Positions 1 to 9,357 of a stretch of DNA of 64,000 nt are shown piece by piece. The notes below the pieces were generated by a model, which worked only from the letters and a program-made list of their open reading frames with translations, was not told the origin of the DNA and searched no databases. Source of the stretch: Prochlorococcus sp. MIT 0604 (GTDB taxonomy: Bacteria; Cyanobacteriota; Cyanobacteriia; PCC-6307; Cyanobiaceae); the NCBI RefSeq assembly GCF_000757845.1, contig NZ_CP007753.1, forward strand, positions 1,054,001 through 1,118,000. Reading direction: 5' to 3'. Position numbers and translations under genes: made by a program. The first letter of the stretch is position 1; every line of letters starts with the position of its first letter.

Positions 1-862
1 AGTTTGCTCCAAATTTACCAAATATTTTCTCTATATTTTTATTGTTTAAATTCAATTTAGTATCAAAATTATCAAATTCCAACTCTCCTTCAAGACAATT
101 TATTCGATTCCATAAATCATCACCTGCAGATATTAAATATAAATTTACCCTAGTAAATTTTGAAAGTTCTGAATAAAAGTTTATATGTAGTTTAGATAAG
201 TTATTATCGGAAATAATATAAATTTGATTTGGTACTTTAATTTGAACGTTTTTAATTTTTTTTAAAATCTTTATTAGTTCAATCATGTATAAACATGAAG
301 GCTTTTCAGATATCTTTTTCTCTAATAATTTATATAAAATTGGTTGCCAAAACTGATCTGAATTTAAATTCTTAAATAGATTAGGTGAATTAATTTCAGA
401 TCTATTCCATTCATCAATCATTTCAGGTCTAAATATTAAATAATCAATAAAATTATTCGTAATCTTCTTTGTCAGGTTATATAGATCTCCATCAATTGTC
501 TTTTTATTATCCAAATATTTATTAATCCAATTTCTAAGCGGAAATGATTCTTTGAAGCTATTTAATTCTTCTAATGAATCAATAATGCCCCATTTAATTG
601 ACTCAAAATTCCATAAACCCATATCAATTCCTGGGAAAAAATTTGTCAATAATGATTCGGTGTAACTTGATATTGTCTTTAATTCGTAAAGAGCACTTAT
701 TTTATTTTTTATAGTTATTTGTTCACTTAACCACTTACCCAAAAAATAATTGGGAACAGCTATTTCTAAATTCTCAGTTATAAGAGGAGGAGATACTTTT
801 AATTCTTCTGCCAAAAGCTCACTAATTACTTCAATTTTGTTTGACTTGTATAGATTGAGCAA
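1..862 (-). CDS. recC: RecC subunit of exonuclease V (RecBCD), N-terminal part
   Basis: Partial gene: about 287 N-terminal codons are visible and the 3' end lies left of the window. RecC is the non-catalytic, Chi-recognising subunit of the RecBCD helicase-nuclease for double-strand-break repair. The translation starts LLNLYKSNKIEVISELLAEE, resembling the E. coli RecC start, and has DYLIFRPEMIDEW near residue 140, resembling the E. coli YLVYRPDWLAQWE segment. No in-frame ATG exists. A TAA lies five codons upstream of TTG 862-860, so a TTG start is forced. It follows pdxJ and ycf54 on the same strand with an 18-nt gap, so co-transcription is likely. Confidence 0.8.
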   Translation of the reverse strand, partial: MLNLYKSNKIEVISELLAEELKVSPPLITENLEIAVPNYFLGKWLSEQITIKNKISALYELKTISSYTESLLTNFFPGIDMGLWNFESIKWGIIDSLEELNSFKESFPLRNWINKYLDNKKTIDGDLYNLTKKITNNFIDYLIFRPEMIDEWNRSEINSPNLFKNLNSDQFWQPILYKLLEKKISEKPSCLYMIELIKILKKIKNVQIKVPNQIYIISDNNLSKLHINFYSELSKFTRVNLYLISAGDDLWNRINCLEGELEFDNFDTKLNLNNKNIEKIFGKFGAN

Positions 863-879
863 TTTACTGGTTGATTATA

Positions 880-1197
880 TTACTCAACTTTAAATGGATC
901 AGTTATTTCTGCATTAGGAAATTCGAATTCCCCAACAGCAACGAACTCTAAACGCAGCTTTAAGAAAGTTATAAATTTTTTATCCGTCGATAAAATAGCT
1001 GCTGGGGGTGATGGAATCTTTGCCTTTAAATCAGCAAATTGGGCAGTTTGCAAAAATGATGGATTTTTTAAAAGCCAAAAATCTATTTCTTTATTATTTT
1101 CTTTATAGTTCCTCATCCTCTCTTTCAAAATCTCCTCTATTGGTTCTTCAACTGTTAAAAACTTTTCACTTGCCGCGACGAAAAAATATGTTGTCAT
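880..1197 (-). CDS. ycf54: Ycf54 (DUF2488), Mg-protoporphyrin ester cyclase factor
   Basis: Ycf54 is a small soluble protein needed for normal activity or stability of the aerobic Mg-protoporphyrin IX monomethyl ester cyclase in chlorophyll synthesis. The 105-residue product has the family signature: a TTYFFVAASEKFLTVEEP start, KEIDFWLLKNPSFL in the middle and FITFLKLRLEFVAVGEFE near the end. Length fits the family. The ATG at 1197 follows pdxJ by 8 nt, so the two genes and recC probably form one transcript. Recognition rests on the protein sequence, and no truncation is seen. Confidence 0.88.
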   Translation of the reverse strand: MTTYFFVAASEKFLTVEEPIEEILKERMRNYKENNKEIDFWLLKNPSFLQTAQFADLKAKIPSPPAAILSTDKKFITFLKLRLEFVAVGEFEFPNAEITDPFKVE

Positions 1198-1205
1198 TTT
1201 GGAAT

Positions 1206-1922
1206 TTAATTTGATGTAATAAGGGACTTCATTTCACGTACAGACTTTTCTAATCCTATAGCTAAAGCCCTTGCAACAATACTATGACCTATGTTTAACT
1301 CGTTCATATTGTTAATTGATGCAATTTTTTTTACATTATTGTAGTTAAGGCCATGACCAGCATTAACAACTAATCCAAGGTCATTTGCTAAATGTGTAGA
1401 CTCTATAATCCTTTGGAGCTCTTTATACTCTTCAGATCCTGTTAGTTCAGCATATTTTCCAGTATGCAATTCTATTAAATTAAAACCTATTTCTTTGGAA
1501 TAATTTATCTGGTCACCAATAGGATCAATAAATGCACTTACTTGTATATTTGAATCTTTTAAATCTCCAACAAAATTCTTAAGGTATTGCAAATTACTTT
1601 TTAAATCCAACCCTCCTTCAGTAGTTACTTCTTCTCTTTTCTCGGGTACAAGCGTTACATAATCGGGAAGAATTTTTTTAGCAATTTCTAACATTTCTTC
1701 TGTAGCAGCCATTTCTAAATTAAGTTTCGTTTTTATGGTCTCTTTCAGGAGGAATACGTCTCTATCTTGTATATGCCTTCTATCTTCTCTTAGATGAACT
1801 GTTATGGAATCAGCACCTCCTAATTCAGCTAAAAAAGCAAATTGTACAGGATCAGGCTCCACAGTTTTCCTTGCTTGCCTTACATTTGCAATATGATCAA
1901 TGTTTACTCCTAAAGTAACCAT
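1206..1922 (-). CDS. pdxJ: pyridoxine 5'-phosphate synthase PdxJ
   Basis: PdxJ condenses 3-amino-2-oxopropyl phosphate with 1-deoxyxylulose 5-phosphate to give pyridoxine 5'-phosphate, the last ring-forming step of DXP-dependent vitamin B6 synthesis. The product begins MVTLGVNIDHIANVRQARK, followed by ADSITVHLREDRRHIQDRDV and later INLIELHTGKYA-like and VNAGHGLNYNN phosphate-binding segments. The frame stays open about 120 codons upstream, but that extension is unlike PdxJ and crosses the divergent acyltransferase gene. The ATG at 1922 gives 238 residues, the usual family size. It is first gene of pdxJ-ycf54-recC. Confidence 0.93.
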   Translation of the reverse strand: MVTLGVNIDHIANVRQARKTVEPDPVQFAFLAELGGADSITVHLREDRRHIQDRDVFLLKETIKTKLNLEMAATEEMLEIAKKILPDYVTLVPEKREEVTTEGGLDLKSNLQYLKNFVGDLKDSNIQVSAFIDPIGDQINYSKEIGFNLIELHTGKYAELTGSEEYKELQRIIESTHLANDLGLVVNAGHGLNYNNVKKIASINNMNELNIGHSIVARALAIGLEKSVREMKSLITSN

Positions 1923-2022
1923 AATTTTAATAATCCTACCTTCCAGACAATCTAGTAACCGCCCAATACTAGCTAATAAAAAAAGGCAAACACTTAAATT
2001 ATTAATATATAGTAAATAGAAC

Positions 2023-2697
2023 TTGAAGAAAAAATCCCTAGATAATTGGCATAAAATAAACCCTATTCTGGGATTTATTGCAATGTTCATTACCCAGGAC
2101 GTTGTTTTAAGGTTTTTTTTTAGAAGAAAGAAAATATTAAATAATGGTTTTTCGATTCCCAAAAATTCCTCTATAATTTTGGCTCCAACCCACAGATCAA
2201 GATGGGATGGCTTAATACTCACCATGGCAATGGGTAGAAGGATAAAACAAAAAGATTGTAGATTTATGGTTACTAAATCCGAAATGAGAGGCATACAAGG
2301 TTGGTTTTTAAAAAGACTTGGATGTTTTTCGATAAATCAATTATCGCCATCTCTTTCAGCGTTAAGATATGCTATTGATCTTATAGAAAAAGGAGAACAA
2401 CTAGTAGTTTTCCCAGAAGGAAGGATTAACAAATATGGGAAAAAATTAGTTCTCAGAGAAGGACTATATAGATTAGCTAGATTAGCTACAAAAAAAACAA
2501 AGTCTATAATCATTATTCCAATTGGAATTGCTTACAGCAAAGTACCTCCCAACTTTAGGGGCGAATTTTGTTTATCCTTTGGAAAACCAATCCCAATAAA
2601 TGATTACTTAAAATTTACTATTAAAGACTTTAATATTTTTTTAAATGAGAAAATGACTCAAGAGGAAGAAAAAGCATTAAAAAATGTAGGTAGATGA
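2023..2697 (+). CDS. 1-acyl-glycerol-3-phosphate acyltransferase-like (PlsC family)
   Basis: PlsC-family enzymes transfer an acyl chain to lysophosphatidate at the inner membrane during phospholipid and galactolipid precursor synthesis. The 224-residue product has the catalytic H-x4-D motif as HRSRWD near residue 57, VFPEGRINK near residue 125 (the conserved EG-R block) and a hydrophobic N-terminus. TTG at 2023 is the chosen start; an ATG at about 2083 would be a shorter alternative. The gene diverges from pdxJ, with about 100 nt between the two starts. Exact substrate cannot be told from sequence. Confidence 0.82.
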   Translation: MKKKSLDNWHKINPILGFIAMFITQDVVLRFFFRRKKILNNGFSIPKNSSIILAPTHRSRWDGLILTMAMGRRIKQKDCRFMVTKSEMRGIQGWFLKRLGCFSINQLSPSLSALRYAIDLIEKGEQLVVFPEGRINKYGKKLVLREGLYRLARLATKKTKSIIIIPIGIAYSKVPPNFRGEFCLSFGKPIPINDYLKFTIKDFNIFLNEKMTQEEEKALKNVGR

Positions 2698-2740
2698 ATC
2701 TGCAATAGGTTACTATATTTTTTAATAATTGAACAAGAAA

Positions 2741-3259
2741 ATGAAATTCTTAAAACTAATCCCAATTTTATTAATATTTTTTGGTAATGTTCCTTACAAA
2801 AATGAAGTTCATGCAGAAATAAAGAATCCAAAAGACTTCAGAGTTCTCTTATCTGAAGGTAAAAAGTTCTCCATTTCAACAGTAGGAAATTTCATAAAAA
2901 AGGGTGATAAGTTCTTAGAAAGTGGAGATTTTGATAAGGCTAAAGCCTCCTACCTTGATGCGAGGAAATTAGCCACAAATCTTGGTTCATACTATTCAGA
3001 CCTAAATAAAGTATTCAAAGGAGTGGATGCAAGGATACCAAATGAAATGAGAAAGAAGGGTAAAGCCTCATTACAAATTTTGGCAGAATCTAATGAAAGA
3101 CTAGTATCTGTTTACATTAAAACTGAACAGCCTGAGGTGGCTGTACCACTACTTATTGAAAATCTAAGAATATTGACTCCTAATAGCCCTGAAGGAAAAG
3201 AAGCTTATAAAAAATTAATTCAACTTGGATTTGTTGAGACAGAATACAAAGGTAAATAA
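2741..3259 (+). CDS. conserved secreted protein, helical TPR-like
   Basis: Product of about 172 residues. It opens with a typical signal peptide (MKFLKLIPILLIFFGNVP, cleavage probably near VHA-EIKNP). The mature part is predicted helical and includes GDKFLESGDFDKAKASYLDARKLA, which reads like one tetratricopeptide hairpin. I recognise it as a conserved picocyanobacterial type but not a named family. A TTG four codons upstream is possible, but the ATG at 2741 puts basic residues at the start of the signal peptide. bolA follows after 9 nt, so it may belong to the same transcript. Confidence 0.7.
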   Translation: MKFLKLIPILLIFFGNVPYKNEVHAEIKNPKDFRVLLSEGKKFSISTVGNFIKKGDKFLESGDFDKAKASYLDARKLATNLGSYYSDLNKVFKGVDARIPNEMRKKGKASLQILAESNERLVSVYIKTEQPEVAVPLLIENLRILTPNSPEGKEAYKKLIQLGFVETEYKGK

Positions 3260-3268
3260 AATTTAATC

Positions 3269-3499
3269 ATGATTACTAAAGCAGAAGTCATTAATTTAAT
3301 CAGTAAAAAATTACCAAATTCCCAAATTTTTGTTGAAAATCTTAAGGGAAATGATCATTTACAAGTAACTGTAATTGCATCTGAATTTAATGGATTATCA
3401 TTAGTTAAACAACACCAGCTAGTCTATTCTGCTTTAAAGGAAGAATTAGCTTCAGAAGCCATCCATGCACTGGCATTAAAAACAGAAACACCCAACTAA
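3269..3499 (+). CDS. bolA: BolA family protein
   Basis: BolA-like proteins bind monothiol CGFS glutaredoxins and share a [2Fe-2S] cluster, acting in iron-sulfur trafficking or redox signalling. The 76-residue product shows the compact BolA fold pattern with GNDHLQVTVIASEFNGLSLVKQHQLVY (given here by its parts: GNDHLQVTV, then LVKQHQLVY) and ends HALALKT, matching the invariant His region. It sits 3 nt upstream of a CGFS glutaredoxin, the classical partner arrangement, which strongly supports the call. Confidence 0.87.
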   Translation: MITKAEVINLISKKLPNSQIFVENLKGNDHLQVTVIASEFNGLSLVKQHQLVYSALKEELASEAIHALALKTETPN

Positions 3500-3502
3500 A
3501 TT

Positions 3503-3826
3503 ATGGACAACCTAACAAAAGATAAAATACAAAAACTGATTGACTCTAATCCAGTAATGGTTTTCATGAAAGGGACTAAATTAATGCCTCAATGCGGTTT
3601 TTCTAACAATGTAGTACAAATACTAAATTCCCTAGGGGTGGAATTTAGTACGTTTGATGTTTTAAGTGATTTTGCTATTCGAGAAGGTATCAAAGAATAT
3701 TCAGATTGGCCAACAATTCCACAAGTTTACTTAAAAGGAGAATTTCTTGGTGGATCAGACATTCTTATTGAAATGTACAATTCAGGATCTTTAAAAGAAA
3801 AAATAGAAATTGAATTAGCGTCTTAA
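3503..3826 (+). CDS. grxD: monothiol CGFS glutaredoxin (Grx4 type)
   Basis: Monothiol glutaredoxin that binds a glutathione-ligated [2Fe-2S] cluster and passes it to targets or to BolA. The 107-residue product carries [17 protein letters not shown] with the active CGFS at residues 31-34, then [19 protein letters not shown], the conserved cis-Pro and glutathione-binding part. Length fits the single-domain class. The stop of bolA and this ATG are separated by 3 nt, so the pair is probably co-translated. Confidence 0.92.
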   Translation: MDNLTKDKIQKLIDSNPVMVFMKGTKLMPQCGFSNNVVQILNSLGVEFSTFDVLSDFAIREGIKEYSDWPTIPQVYLKGEFLGGSDILIEMYNSGSLKEKIEIELAS

Positions 3827-3874
3827 GACAATTAGTAAGTATAAATACTGAATTGATTAATAAAAATTAATATT

Positions 3875-4144
3875 TTAAATCCTTTTTTTGTCAAAAAAAC
3901 CTTTATTTCCATCTCCATCTGAATCAATAAAACTTGAAGGATCTAAAATCCATCTTTCAATTAATCTTTCTAATTTCTCTTGATCCTTTGCCTCTAAACC
4001 ATTGCAATTTCTAAGGGCTTGGAGATAACCATCACTATATAATTTAAGATCAGATGGTGGATGAAAACGAGTAACTAAGTCTTGGCAAGTATCGCAAATT
4101 GATTGAAAATGACGAATTGCTTTGGGATTTTCAAATGATGTCAT
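3875..4144 (-). CDS. conserved small cyanobacterial protein (DUF6761-like)
   Basis: The 89-residue soluble product starts MTSFENPKAIRHFQSICDTC, continues with HPPSDLKLYSDGYLQALR and ERLIERWILDPSSFIDSDGD, and ends in a lysine-rich tail. The helix-rich pattern and WILDPSSFI segment match a conserved cyanobacterial family of unknown function that I recall as DUF6761; I am not certain of the number. The frame remains open upstream to about 4336, but that part overlaps the divergent regulator gene and lacks family resemblance, so ATG 4144 is chosen. Confidence 0.65.
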   Translation of the reverse strand: MTSFENPKAIRHFQSICDTCQDLVTRFHPPSDLKLYSDGYLQALRNCNGLEAKDQEKLERLIERWILDPSSFIDSDGDGNKGFFDKKRI

Positions 4145-4230
4145 AATTAGATAGATTCTGATTTTTTTTTTGCATTTGTTATACCTTATTAAGGATGATA
4201 AAAAATTGCCTGGCCCAACAGTAATTAAGA

Positions 4231-4968
4231 ATGCAATCAACTGAGCAAATCTTAGCTTCAACTCCTGGCAGTTCACAATTGCCTTCGAGCTCTCAAACCC
4301 CATCAAGAGTTCTTGTTGTTGAACCTCACCCCACACTTAGAACGGTCCTTGTTCAAAGGCTTCGCCAAGATGGCCATTTAGCTGCTGCAGTAGGTTCAGC
4401 AGTAGAAGCTGTTGACTTATGCAGAGATCAATCACCAGACCTTTTGGTTAGTGCAGAAATCCTCGAGCAAAACACAGCGATGAGACTAGCTCAACAATTA
4501 GGATGTTCTGTGATAGTTCTTACAGCAAGATCAGGTGTCGAAGCATTAGTCAATTTATTAGATGAAGGTGCAGATGATGTTCTTAGAAAACCTTTTGGAC
4601 TCGAGGAGCTTGCAGCAAGATGCAGAACTCTCTTAAAAAGGGGAAGGATAGGCTTACAAGAAAAAGTTGAAGTTGGGCCTTTAGAGGTTCATCTTCTCTT
4701 AAGACAAGTAACTCTTAGCGAAAAGCCCGTAGAATTAAGCCCTAGAGAGTTTGCACTCCTTTGTGCTCTTCTGATGCCGCCTGGCATGGTCAGAAGCCGA
4801 CAAGAGCTTCTAAGGATGGCTTGGCCGCCTTTTAGCGGAGGCCCGAGATCAGTAGATACTCAGGTGTTAACTTTACGCAGAAAATTAGAACAGGCAGGCT
4901 TGGGAGAAGGTGGTGGAATAACCACTGTTAGACAACAAGGTTATCGATTTAGTATTGATAATATTTAA
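4231..4968 (+). CDS. OmpR-family response regulator with degenerate receiver
   Basis: Transcription factor of 245 residues: a low-complexity Ser/Pro/Gln N-terminus (1-27), a receiver domain (about 28-140), and a winged-helix DNA-binding domain (about 145-243) with LSPREFALLCALL, RSRQELLRMAW and VDTQVLTLRRKLE, then TVRQQGYRF. In the receiver, the phosphoacceptor Asp position (PDLLVSAEIL) reads Ala, and the usual acidic pair is EP, while the Lys (LRKPFGLEEL) is kept. Phosphorylation by the normal route is therefore doubtful. It may act as a pseudo-receiver regulator of the NblR or RpaA/B general type. The gene is visibly richer in G and C than its neighbours. Confidence 0.85.
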   Translation: MQSTEQILASTPGSSQLPSSSQTPSRVLVVEPHPTLRTVLVQRLRQDGHLAAAVGSAVEAVDLCRDQSPDLLVSAEILEQNTAMRLAQQLGCSVIVLTARSGVEALVNLLDEGADDVLRKPFGLEELAARCRTLLKRGRIGLQEKVEVGPLEVHLLLRQVTLSEKPVELSPREFALLCALLMPPGMVRSRQELLRMAWPPFSGGPRSVDTQVLTLRRKLEQAGLGEGGGITTVRQQGYRFSIDNI

Positions 4969-5471
4969 TATACAAAAGCAAAAAATTCACCAATAATCAT
5001 CATTACTGATATTAAAGTCAATAACTTATATGTCCATAGTGGTGATAGGTAAGATATTTCATCAATAGAAATGCCAGTTTTTTTGGATATAATTAGTAAG
5101 AATTTTTCAAAGTTTTCCACTCGTTGTGGAACAAGAAAATTATCTCCTTGAAAAGTATTAAAGTAATAAACCTTACTACCCTGACTGGTTGGCAAAGATT
5201 TGATTGATTTAATATCATTCCAAGAAATCTCCCAATTTTTTTTCCCTAAGAATTTTGAAATAAAACTACTTTTGTATGAAATTTTTTTACTGCAAGTTTC
5301 AACATGATCACTTGTGATATTAATTATCAAATAAATTCCTAAGGCAAAAATTAATATAGAGGGTATTTTTAATTTTTCAATTGAGATAAATGGTAAAGGA
5401 ATTGTAAGCGCTAGATAAAGAGAAACCAACGAACTTTTTACAAAAAAAAGAGTTTTAAACTTTTCTATCAT
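4965..5471 (-). CDS. conserved hypothetical membrane protein
   Basis: Product of 168 residues with two hydrophobic segments near the N-terminus (residues about 12-55), a soluble middle with WEISWNDIKSIKSLPTSQG and YYFNTFQGDNFLVP, and a third helix at the C-terminus (LLTLISVMMIIGEFFAFVY). The middle resembles the small PH-like beta domains seen in membrane proteins, but this is only an impression. Its stop overlaps the stop of the convergent response regulator by 4 nt. It lies just upstream (5') of nothing obvious and 15 nt after the crtH 3' end region on the same strand order. Function unknown. Confidence 0.6.
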   Translation of the reverse strand: MIEKFKTLFFVKSSLVSLYLALTIPLPFISIEKLKIPSILIFALGIYLIINITSDHVETCSKKISYKSSFISKFLGKKNWEISWNDIKSIKSLPTSQGSKVYYFNTFQGDNFLVPQRVENFEKFLLIISKKTGISIDEISYLSPLWTYKLLTLISVMMIIGEFFAFVY

Positions 5472-5486
5472 TTCAGAAGACTTTAT

Positions 5487-7031
5487 TTAGTCGGGCAATT
5501 TGAAACTATTTATGTTTAATTTTGCCCCTACTTTATGAGCGCAGGCATATCCACTAAAAGCAACTGCATTTAGACCTTGACCAGGGAAGCATGAATCTCC
5601 TACACAATAAAGGTTTTTAATTTTTGTGGTATTAAAAGGCATTGGCAAAAGTCCAAGCAACTTTTTACTAGGAATTGGTCCATAACTACCCTCATATCTA
5701 CCAAGAAATTTTTTATGAGTTTTGGGAGTGCCAATTTCTTTGTGATCAATGTTTTGTTCAAGATTAGGGATAATAGTTGATATTTTTTCAACAAGAAATG
5801 AAAAGTATTTTTCTTTCTTTTGCAAATATTCTTTCCTTGACAAACCTTCCCATTCACTCATTGATGAAGGAGTAAAGGCATGTACGATGTGTTTACCTTC
5901 TGGAGCTAAAGACGAATCAAGCAAAGTAGGTATAGAAACAAAAATAACTCCTTTTTCACTTTCTAATTCATCCCAATTTTCAACAATTATATGATGACAA
6001 TTAAAATTATTGGTTATTAGATTTTTTTCTACCCCAAGGTGAATCGAAACAAAAGAAGGTGAAGGGTTATAAGTTTCTGACCACTTATATTCACTTTTTG
6101 GCACGTTTTGACTCGAAATTAATCCTTTCTTGTTATTTTTCAATCCAAATGTGTCCCATCTAGTTGAGTTAGATACAATAATGTTTGAATAAATCTCTTC
6201 CCCATTTGAAAGCTTAACTCCAAACGCTTTATCATCCTTTAAAAGGATTTCAGTCACGTTGGCTTTGTATCTAATTTTACCTCCAAATTTTTGGATCCCA
6301 ATAACTAACTTTTCTGCTATTGTTCCAACTCCCCCTTTTGGATAATTGATACCTCCTGCATGCCTATCAGTAAAAACCATTCCCGCATTAATCATAGGGG
6401 TTTTGAGAGCTGGCATTACAGACCAACAAAAACATTCAATATCAATAAATTTTAAAAGTTCAGGATCTTTTATAAATTTCCTAGCAACATCACCTGCATT
6501 TACTGGTAACCATCTAGCCAACCCTAAACAGGATAATGGAGATTTAAAGAATACTTTAAAAAGATAACTTGGATCCTCTATTGATAAAAGAGGCATTGAA
6601 TCTAAACATTTAAATACACTCGCACAGGTATCGTAAAATTTCTTGATACCTTTTTTTTCCTTGGGGAAAATCGCTGATAATTTATTTATAAATTGCTCAT
6701 AATTTTTATTTACAGCAATATTAAATTTTCTTGGTAAATGATATTCCAGTTGCACTGGATCAGGAATGGTTTCGCATTTTTCATTCACATCTCTTAGAGC
6801 ACGAGTTAATAAATTGGTGTAACCTTTATCTCCAAATCCAAATATCATTGAAGCTCCAACATCAAAGGTATAACCCTTTCTCTTAAAAGAGCCCCCACTT
6901 CCTCCAGGAATAATATATTTCTCAAGAACTAATACTCGAGCTCCCTTAACAGCTAATTGTGATGCTGTTACTAAACCTCCTATTCCTGAGCCAATAATAA
7001 TTGCATCAAAATTTTCCTTATTTAATTCCAT
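5487..7031 (-). CDS. crtH: carotenoid isomerase CrtH (CrtISO)
   Basis: CrtH isomerises poly-cis prolycopene to all-trans lycopene ahead of lycopene cyclisation, acting at the membrane with FAD. The 514-residue product has the N-terminal dinucleotide site (AIIIGSGIGGLVTASQLA), PGGSGGSFKRKGYTFDVGAS, the central FCWSVMPALKTPMINAGMV and GGINYPKGGVGTIAEKL, and a C-terminal YCVGDSCFPGQGLNAVAFSG FAD-closing motif. Size and motifs fit CrtISO better than CrtI or CrtQ. The start ATG at 7031 is well supported by the FAD motif immediately after. The next gene on the strand, a small membrane protein, starts 15 nt downstream. Confidence 0.92.
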   Translation of the reverse strand: MELNKENFDAIIIGSGIGGLVTASQLAVKGARVLVLEKYIIPGGSGGSFKRKGYTFDVGASMIFGFGDKGYTNLLTRALRDVNEKCETIPDPVQLEYHLPRKFNIAVNKNYEQFINKLSAIFPKEKKGIKKFYDTCASVFKCLDSMPLLSIEDPSYLFKVFFKSPLSCLGLARWLPVNAGDVARKFIKDPELLKFIDIECFCWSVMPALKTPMINAGMVFTDRHAGGINYPKGGVGTIAEKLVIGIQKFGGKIRYKANVTEILLKDDKAFGVKLSNGEEIYSNIIVSNSTRWDTFGLKNNKKGLISSQNVPKSEYKWSETYNPSPSFVSIHLGVEKNLITNNFNCHHIIVENWDELESEKGVIFVSIPTLLDSSLAPEGKHIVHAFTPSSMSEWEGLSRKEYLQKKEKYFSFLVEKISTIIPNLEQNIDHKEIGTPKTHKKFLGRYEGSYGPIPSKKLLGLLPMPFNTTKIKNLYCVGDSCFPGQGLNAVAFSGYACAHKVGAKLNINSFKLPD

Positions 7032-7054
7032 TTTTGAATCTTTAATAACTAATC

Positions 7055-8467
7055 TTAGTAAATTTTGCTAAATAAATGTTTTTTTTCAAAACAAGTATCT
7101 AGTTTATTTTTAAAGCTATTCAAGGCTTCTGTAGATCTTTCTTGATAAGCTTTGTACCTTAATCTTTTATCTTTTATCCTTTTAGTTAGTTCAGGTACTA
7201 AACCAAATGAAGCAGGCATTGGTTGGAATTTATTCTTTTTCTGATTAGATAATATTTGATTTTTATTACTGATGAAATTTATTAGAGAACCAATCATTGA
7301 TTCTGCAGGAAAACTTACTGTTTTTTTACCCTTAGCTAGTAAAGATGCATTTATTCCAGCAAGCAAACCCCCTGCTGCTGCTGCTGCATAACCTTCCGTC
7401 CCAGTTATTTGACCAGCTGCAAAAAGATTTTCTCTTTTCATAAATTGCAATGTCGGTAAGAGTAATTTTGGAGATTCTAAAAAAGTATTTCTGTGCATTA
7501 CTCCAAAACGTACGAACTCAGCCTTTTCTAAACCAGGGATCATTCTAAATATTCTTTTTTGCTCTGACCATTTGAGGTTAGTTTGAAAACCTACCATATT
7601 TAGTAATTTCCCTTCCAAATCTTCTTTCCTTAATTGGACAATTGCATGAGGTCGCTTTTTCAATCTATTTTCCCTATCAAATAAATCTCCCCATTTTGGA
7701 TTCCACAAACCGATAGATTTCAAGGGTCCGTATCTCATTGTATCAACTCCTCTTCTTGCAATTTCTTCAATTGGTAAGCAACCTTCAAAAAAATTAGCCG
7801 ATTCTTTTTCAAAGTCTTTTAAAACCGCTTGTTCTCCTTTTATTAGTTCTTTCCTGAAATTAATATATTCATTTTCACCCATTGGGCAATTAAGGTATGC
7901 CGGATCACCCTTATCGTATCTACTAGCTTTAAAGACAATCTCTTTATCAATAGTATCTCCATAAATAATAGGACTAGCTGCATCAAAAAAATGACATGAA
8001 TCGATACCTGTAAAAGCTTGTATTTTATAAAACAACTTATCTGCAGTTAATGGACCAGTTGCCAAGATCGTAATAGTTTCCTCGCTCGGGAGATCCAATT
8101 GCTCAAATCTCTTAATCTCAACTAAAGGATGATTAGACAAAGCTTCAGTCAAAGCCATACTAAATTTAGATCTATCAACAGCTAAAGCGCCTCCAGCTGG
8201 GACAGCAAATTTATCTGCTGTTTGAACTATTAATGATTTAAAAATCCTAAGTTCTTTTTGTAATAAACCAGCAGCCCTATCAGGACTTAAGGCACCAAAA
8301 CTATTGCTGCAGACCAATTCTCCGAACTCACATGTATGATGAGCTGGAGTTGATTTGATAGGTCTCATTTCAACTAATTTGACTGGTATACCAGAATTAG
8401 CTACTTGCCAAGCTGCCTCAGATCCTGAAAGACCAGCTCCAATAACTATTACTTCTTTATCTATCAA
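7055..8467 (-). CDS. trmFO: TrmFO, folate-dependent tRNA (uracil-54) methyltransferase
   Basis: TrmFO uses 5,10-methylenetetrahydrofolate and FADH2 to make ribothymidine at position 54 in the tRNA T-loop. The 470-residue product starts with [16 protein letters not shown] (FAD site), followed by [25 protein letters not shown]-type residues ([15 protein letters not shown] is the family block), the central [16 protein letters not shown], and [20 protein letters not shown] toward the C-terminus. All are diagnostic for TrmFO/Gid. Length is normal. psbY lies immediately upstream on the same strand with a 6-nt gap. Confidence 0.94.
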   Translation of the reverse strand: MIDKEVIVIGAGLSGSEAAWQVANSGIPVKLVEMRPIKSTPAHHTCEFGELVCSNSFGALSPDRAAGLLQKELRIFKSLIVQTADKFAVPAGGALAVDRSKFSMALTEALSNHPLVEIKRFEQLDLPSEETITILATGPLTADKLFYKIQAFTGIDSCHFFDAASPIIYGDTIDKEIVFKASRYDKGDPAYLNCPMGENEYINFRKELIKGEQAVLKDFEKESANFFEGCLPIEEIARRGVDTMRYGPLKSIGLWNPKWGDLFDRENRLKKRPHAIVQLRKEDLEGKLLNMVGFQTNLKWSEQKRIFRMIPGLEKAEFVRFGVMHRNTFLESPKLLLPTLQFMKRENLFAAGQITGTEGYAAAAAGGLLAGINASLLAKGKKTVSFPAESMIGSLINFISNKNQILSNQKKNKFQPMPASFGLVPELTKRIKDKRLRYKAYQERSTEALNSFKNKLDTCFEKKHLFSKIY

Positions 8468-8473
8468 ATTGGA

Positions 8474-8590
8474 TTAATCCTTACCCAAAAAGTCTCTATT
8501 AAATTGTTCTCTTGCTGGTTTTTGTATATTAAATACTACCCAAGCTAAAGCAGCGATAATTGGAGCAAAAACTACGATTGTTCTGAGCAT
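8474..8590 (-). CDS. psbY: photosystem II protein Y (PsbY)
   Basis: A 38-residue single-helix thylakoid protein found at the edge of photosystem II near cytochrome b559. The peptide begins [20 protein letters not shown] and ends [12 protein letters not shown], which matches the short PsbY form known in Prochlorococcus. An earlier in-frame ATG at 8605 would add five residues; the 8590 start is preferred because the family starts MLRTI. It is separated from trmFO by 6 nt and is probably co-transcribed with it. Confidence 0.82.
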   Translation of the reverse strand: MLRTIVVFAPIIAALAWVVFNIQKPAREQFNRDFLGKD

Positions 8591-8767
8591 TTTAGAAATT
8601 AGCATATTTATCAAATTATTTTAACTTTTAACATTAAAATTAGAGAGAAATTTTAATTTTTTATTTCATAAGTTAAGAATTGTTTTTCTATTGCTCAACT
8701 TGAGATAAAAAGTTGTTTTTTTTACCTTAAAAAGGGATAATTTCATATGTACTCAATTTTACAAAAT

Positions 8768-8839
8768 GGGTCGCTAGCTCAGCGGTAGAGCATCCGGCTT
8801 TTAACCGGCTGGTCCTGAGTTCGAATCTCAGGCGACCCA
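8768..8839 (+). tRNA. tRNA-Lys (anticodon TTT)
   Basis: A 72-nt cloverleaf: acceptor arms GGGTCG/CGACCC, D-arm GCTCAGCGGTAGAGC, anticodon loop CTTTTAA giving TTT, and T-arm with GTTCGAATC. CCA is not encoded. All four arms pair cleanly. Confidence 0.97.
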
Positions 8840-9357
8840 CATTTTCTTAAATTGAGTTCAACATTTATCTCCTTCATAAAATTTTATTCTAAAAAATATT
8901 TGAAAAAATCATCATTTTTCATAACGCTATTCATCAAAATTATGTCTTTCAAGATTGTTAAAGTTAAAATTTTATCGAACATAATCTAAGACTATATTTT
9001 AGACGTAAAACAATAATTGAAGACTTTGAATTGAAATTAATAGCCCATACTCTGCAAGATTGATCTGTCATTATTATTTAGTAAATCTCAAAGTCAATGA
9101 TTCTTATAAACTTTCAAAGTTTTGAGAGAAAGCAGGAAATCGTTTTTAATATCAAAGCGTTGTTAAATGAGAAAGGAAATATTCAAACATCTTTAATCCA
9201 AAAATTATAAATAATGAAATCCCAAATAATATACATAAATTAAACATATCTTTCGCTAATATTTTTAATAAAAAACTTGTAAAAAAATTATCAAAAATTA
9301 CTTTACAAACCTTCATATATCCTGTTACAATAGTTTACATAAATACATTATTTTATT
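8840..9357 (+). other. AT-rich intergenic region, no gene seen
   Basis: About 520 nt between tRNA-Lys and the small hli gene. Reading frames on both strands break within 20 codons or lack a plausible start. No clear terminator or tRNA-like fold is visible. An hli promoter and possibly a small RNA could lie here, but nothing specific can be shown. Confidence 0.4.

Noticed and set aside
1923-2294. Upstream open frame extending pdxJ
   Set aside because: It has no PdxJ similarity and overlaps the divergent acyltransferase gene; PdxJ size and start motif fix the ATG at 1922.
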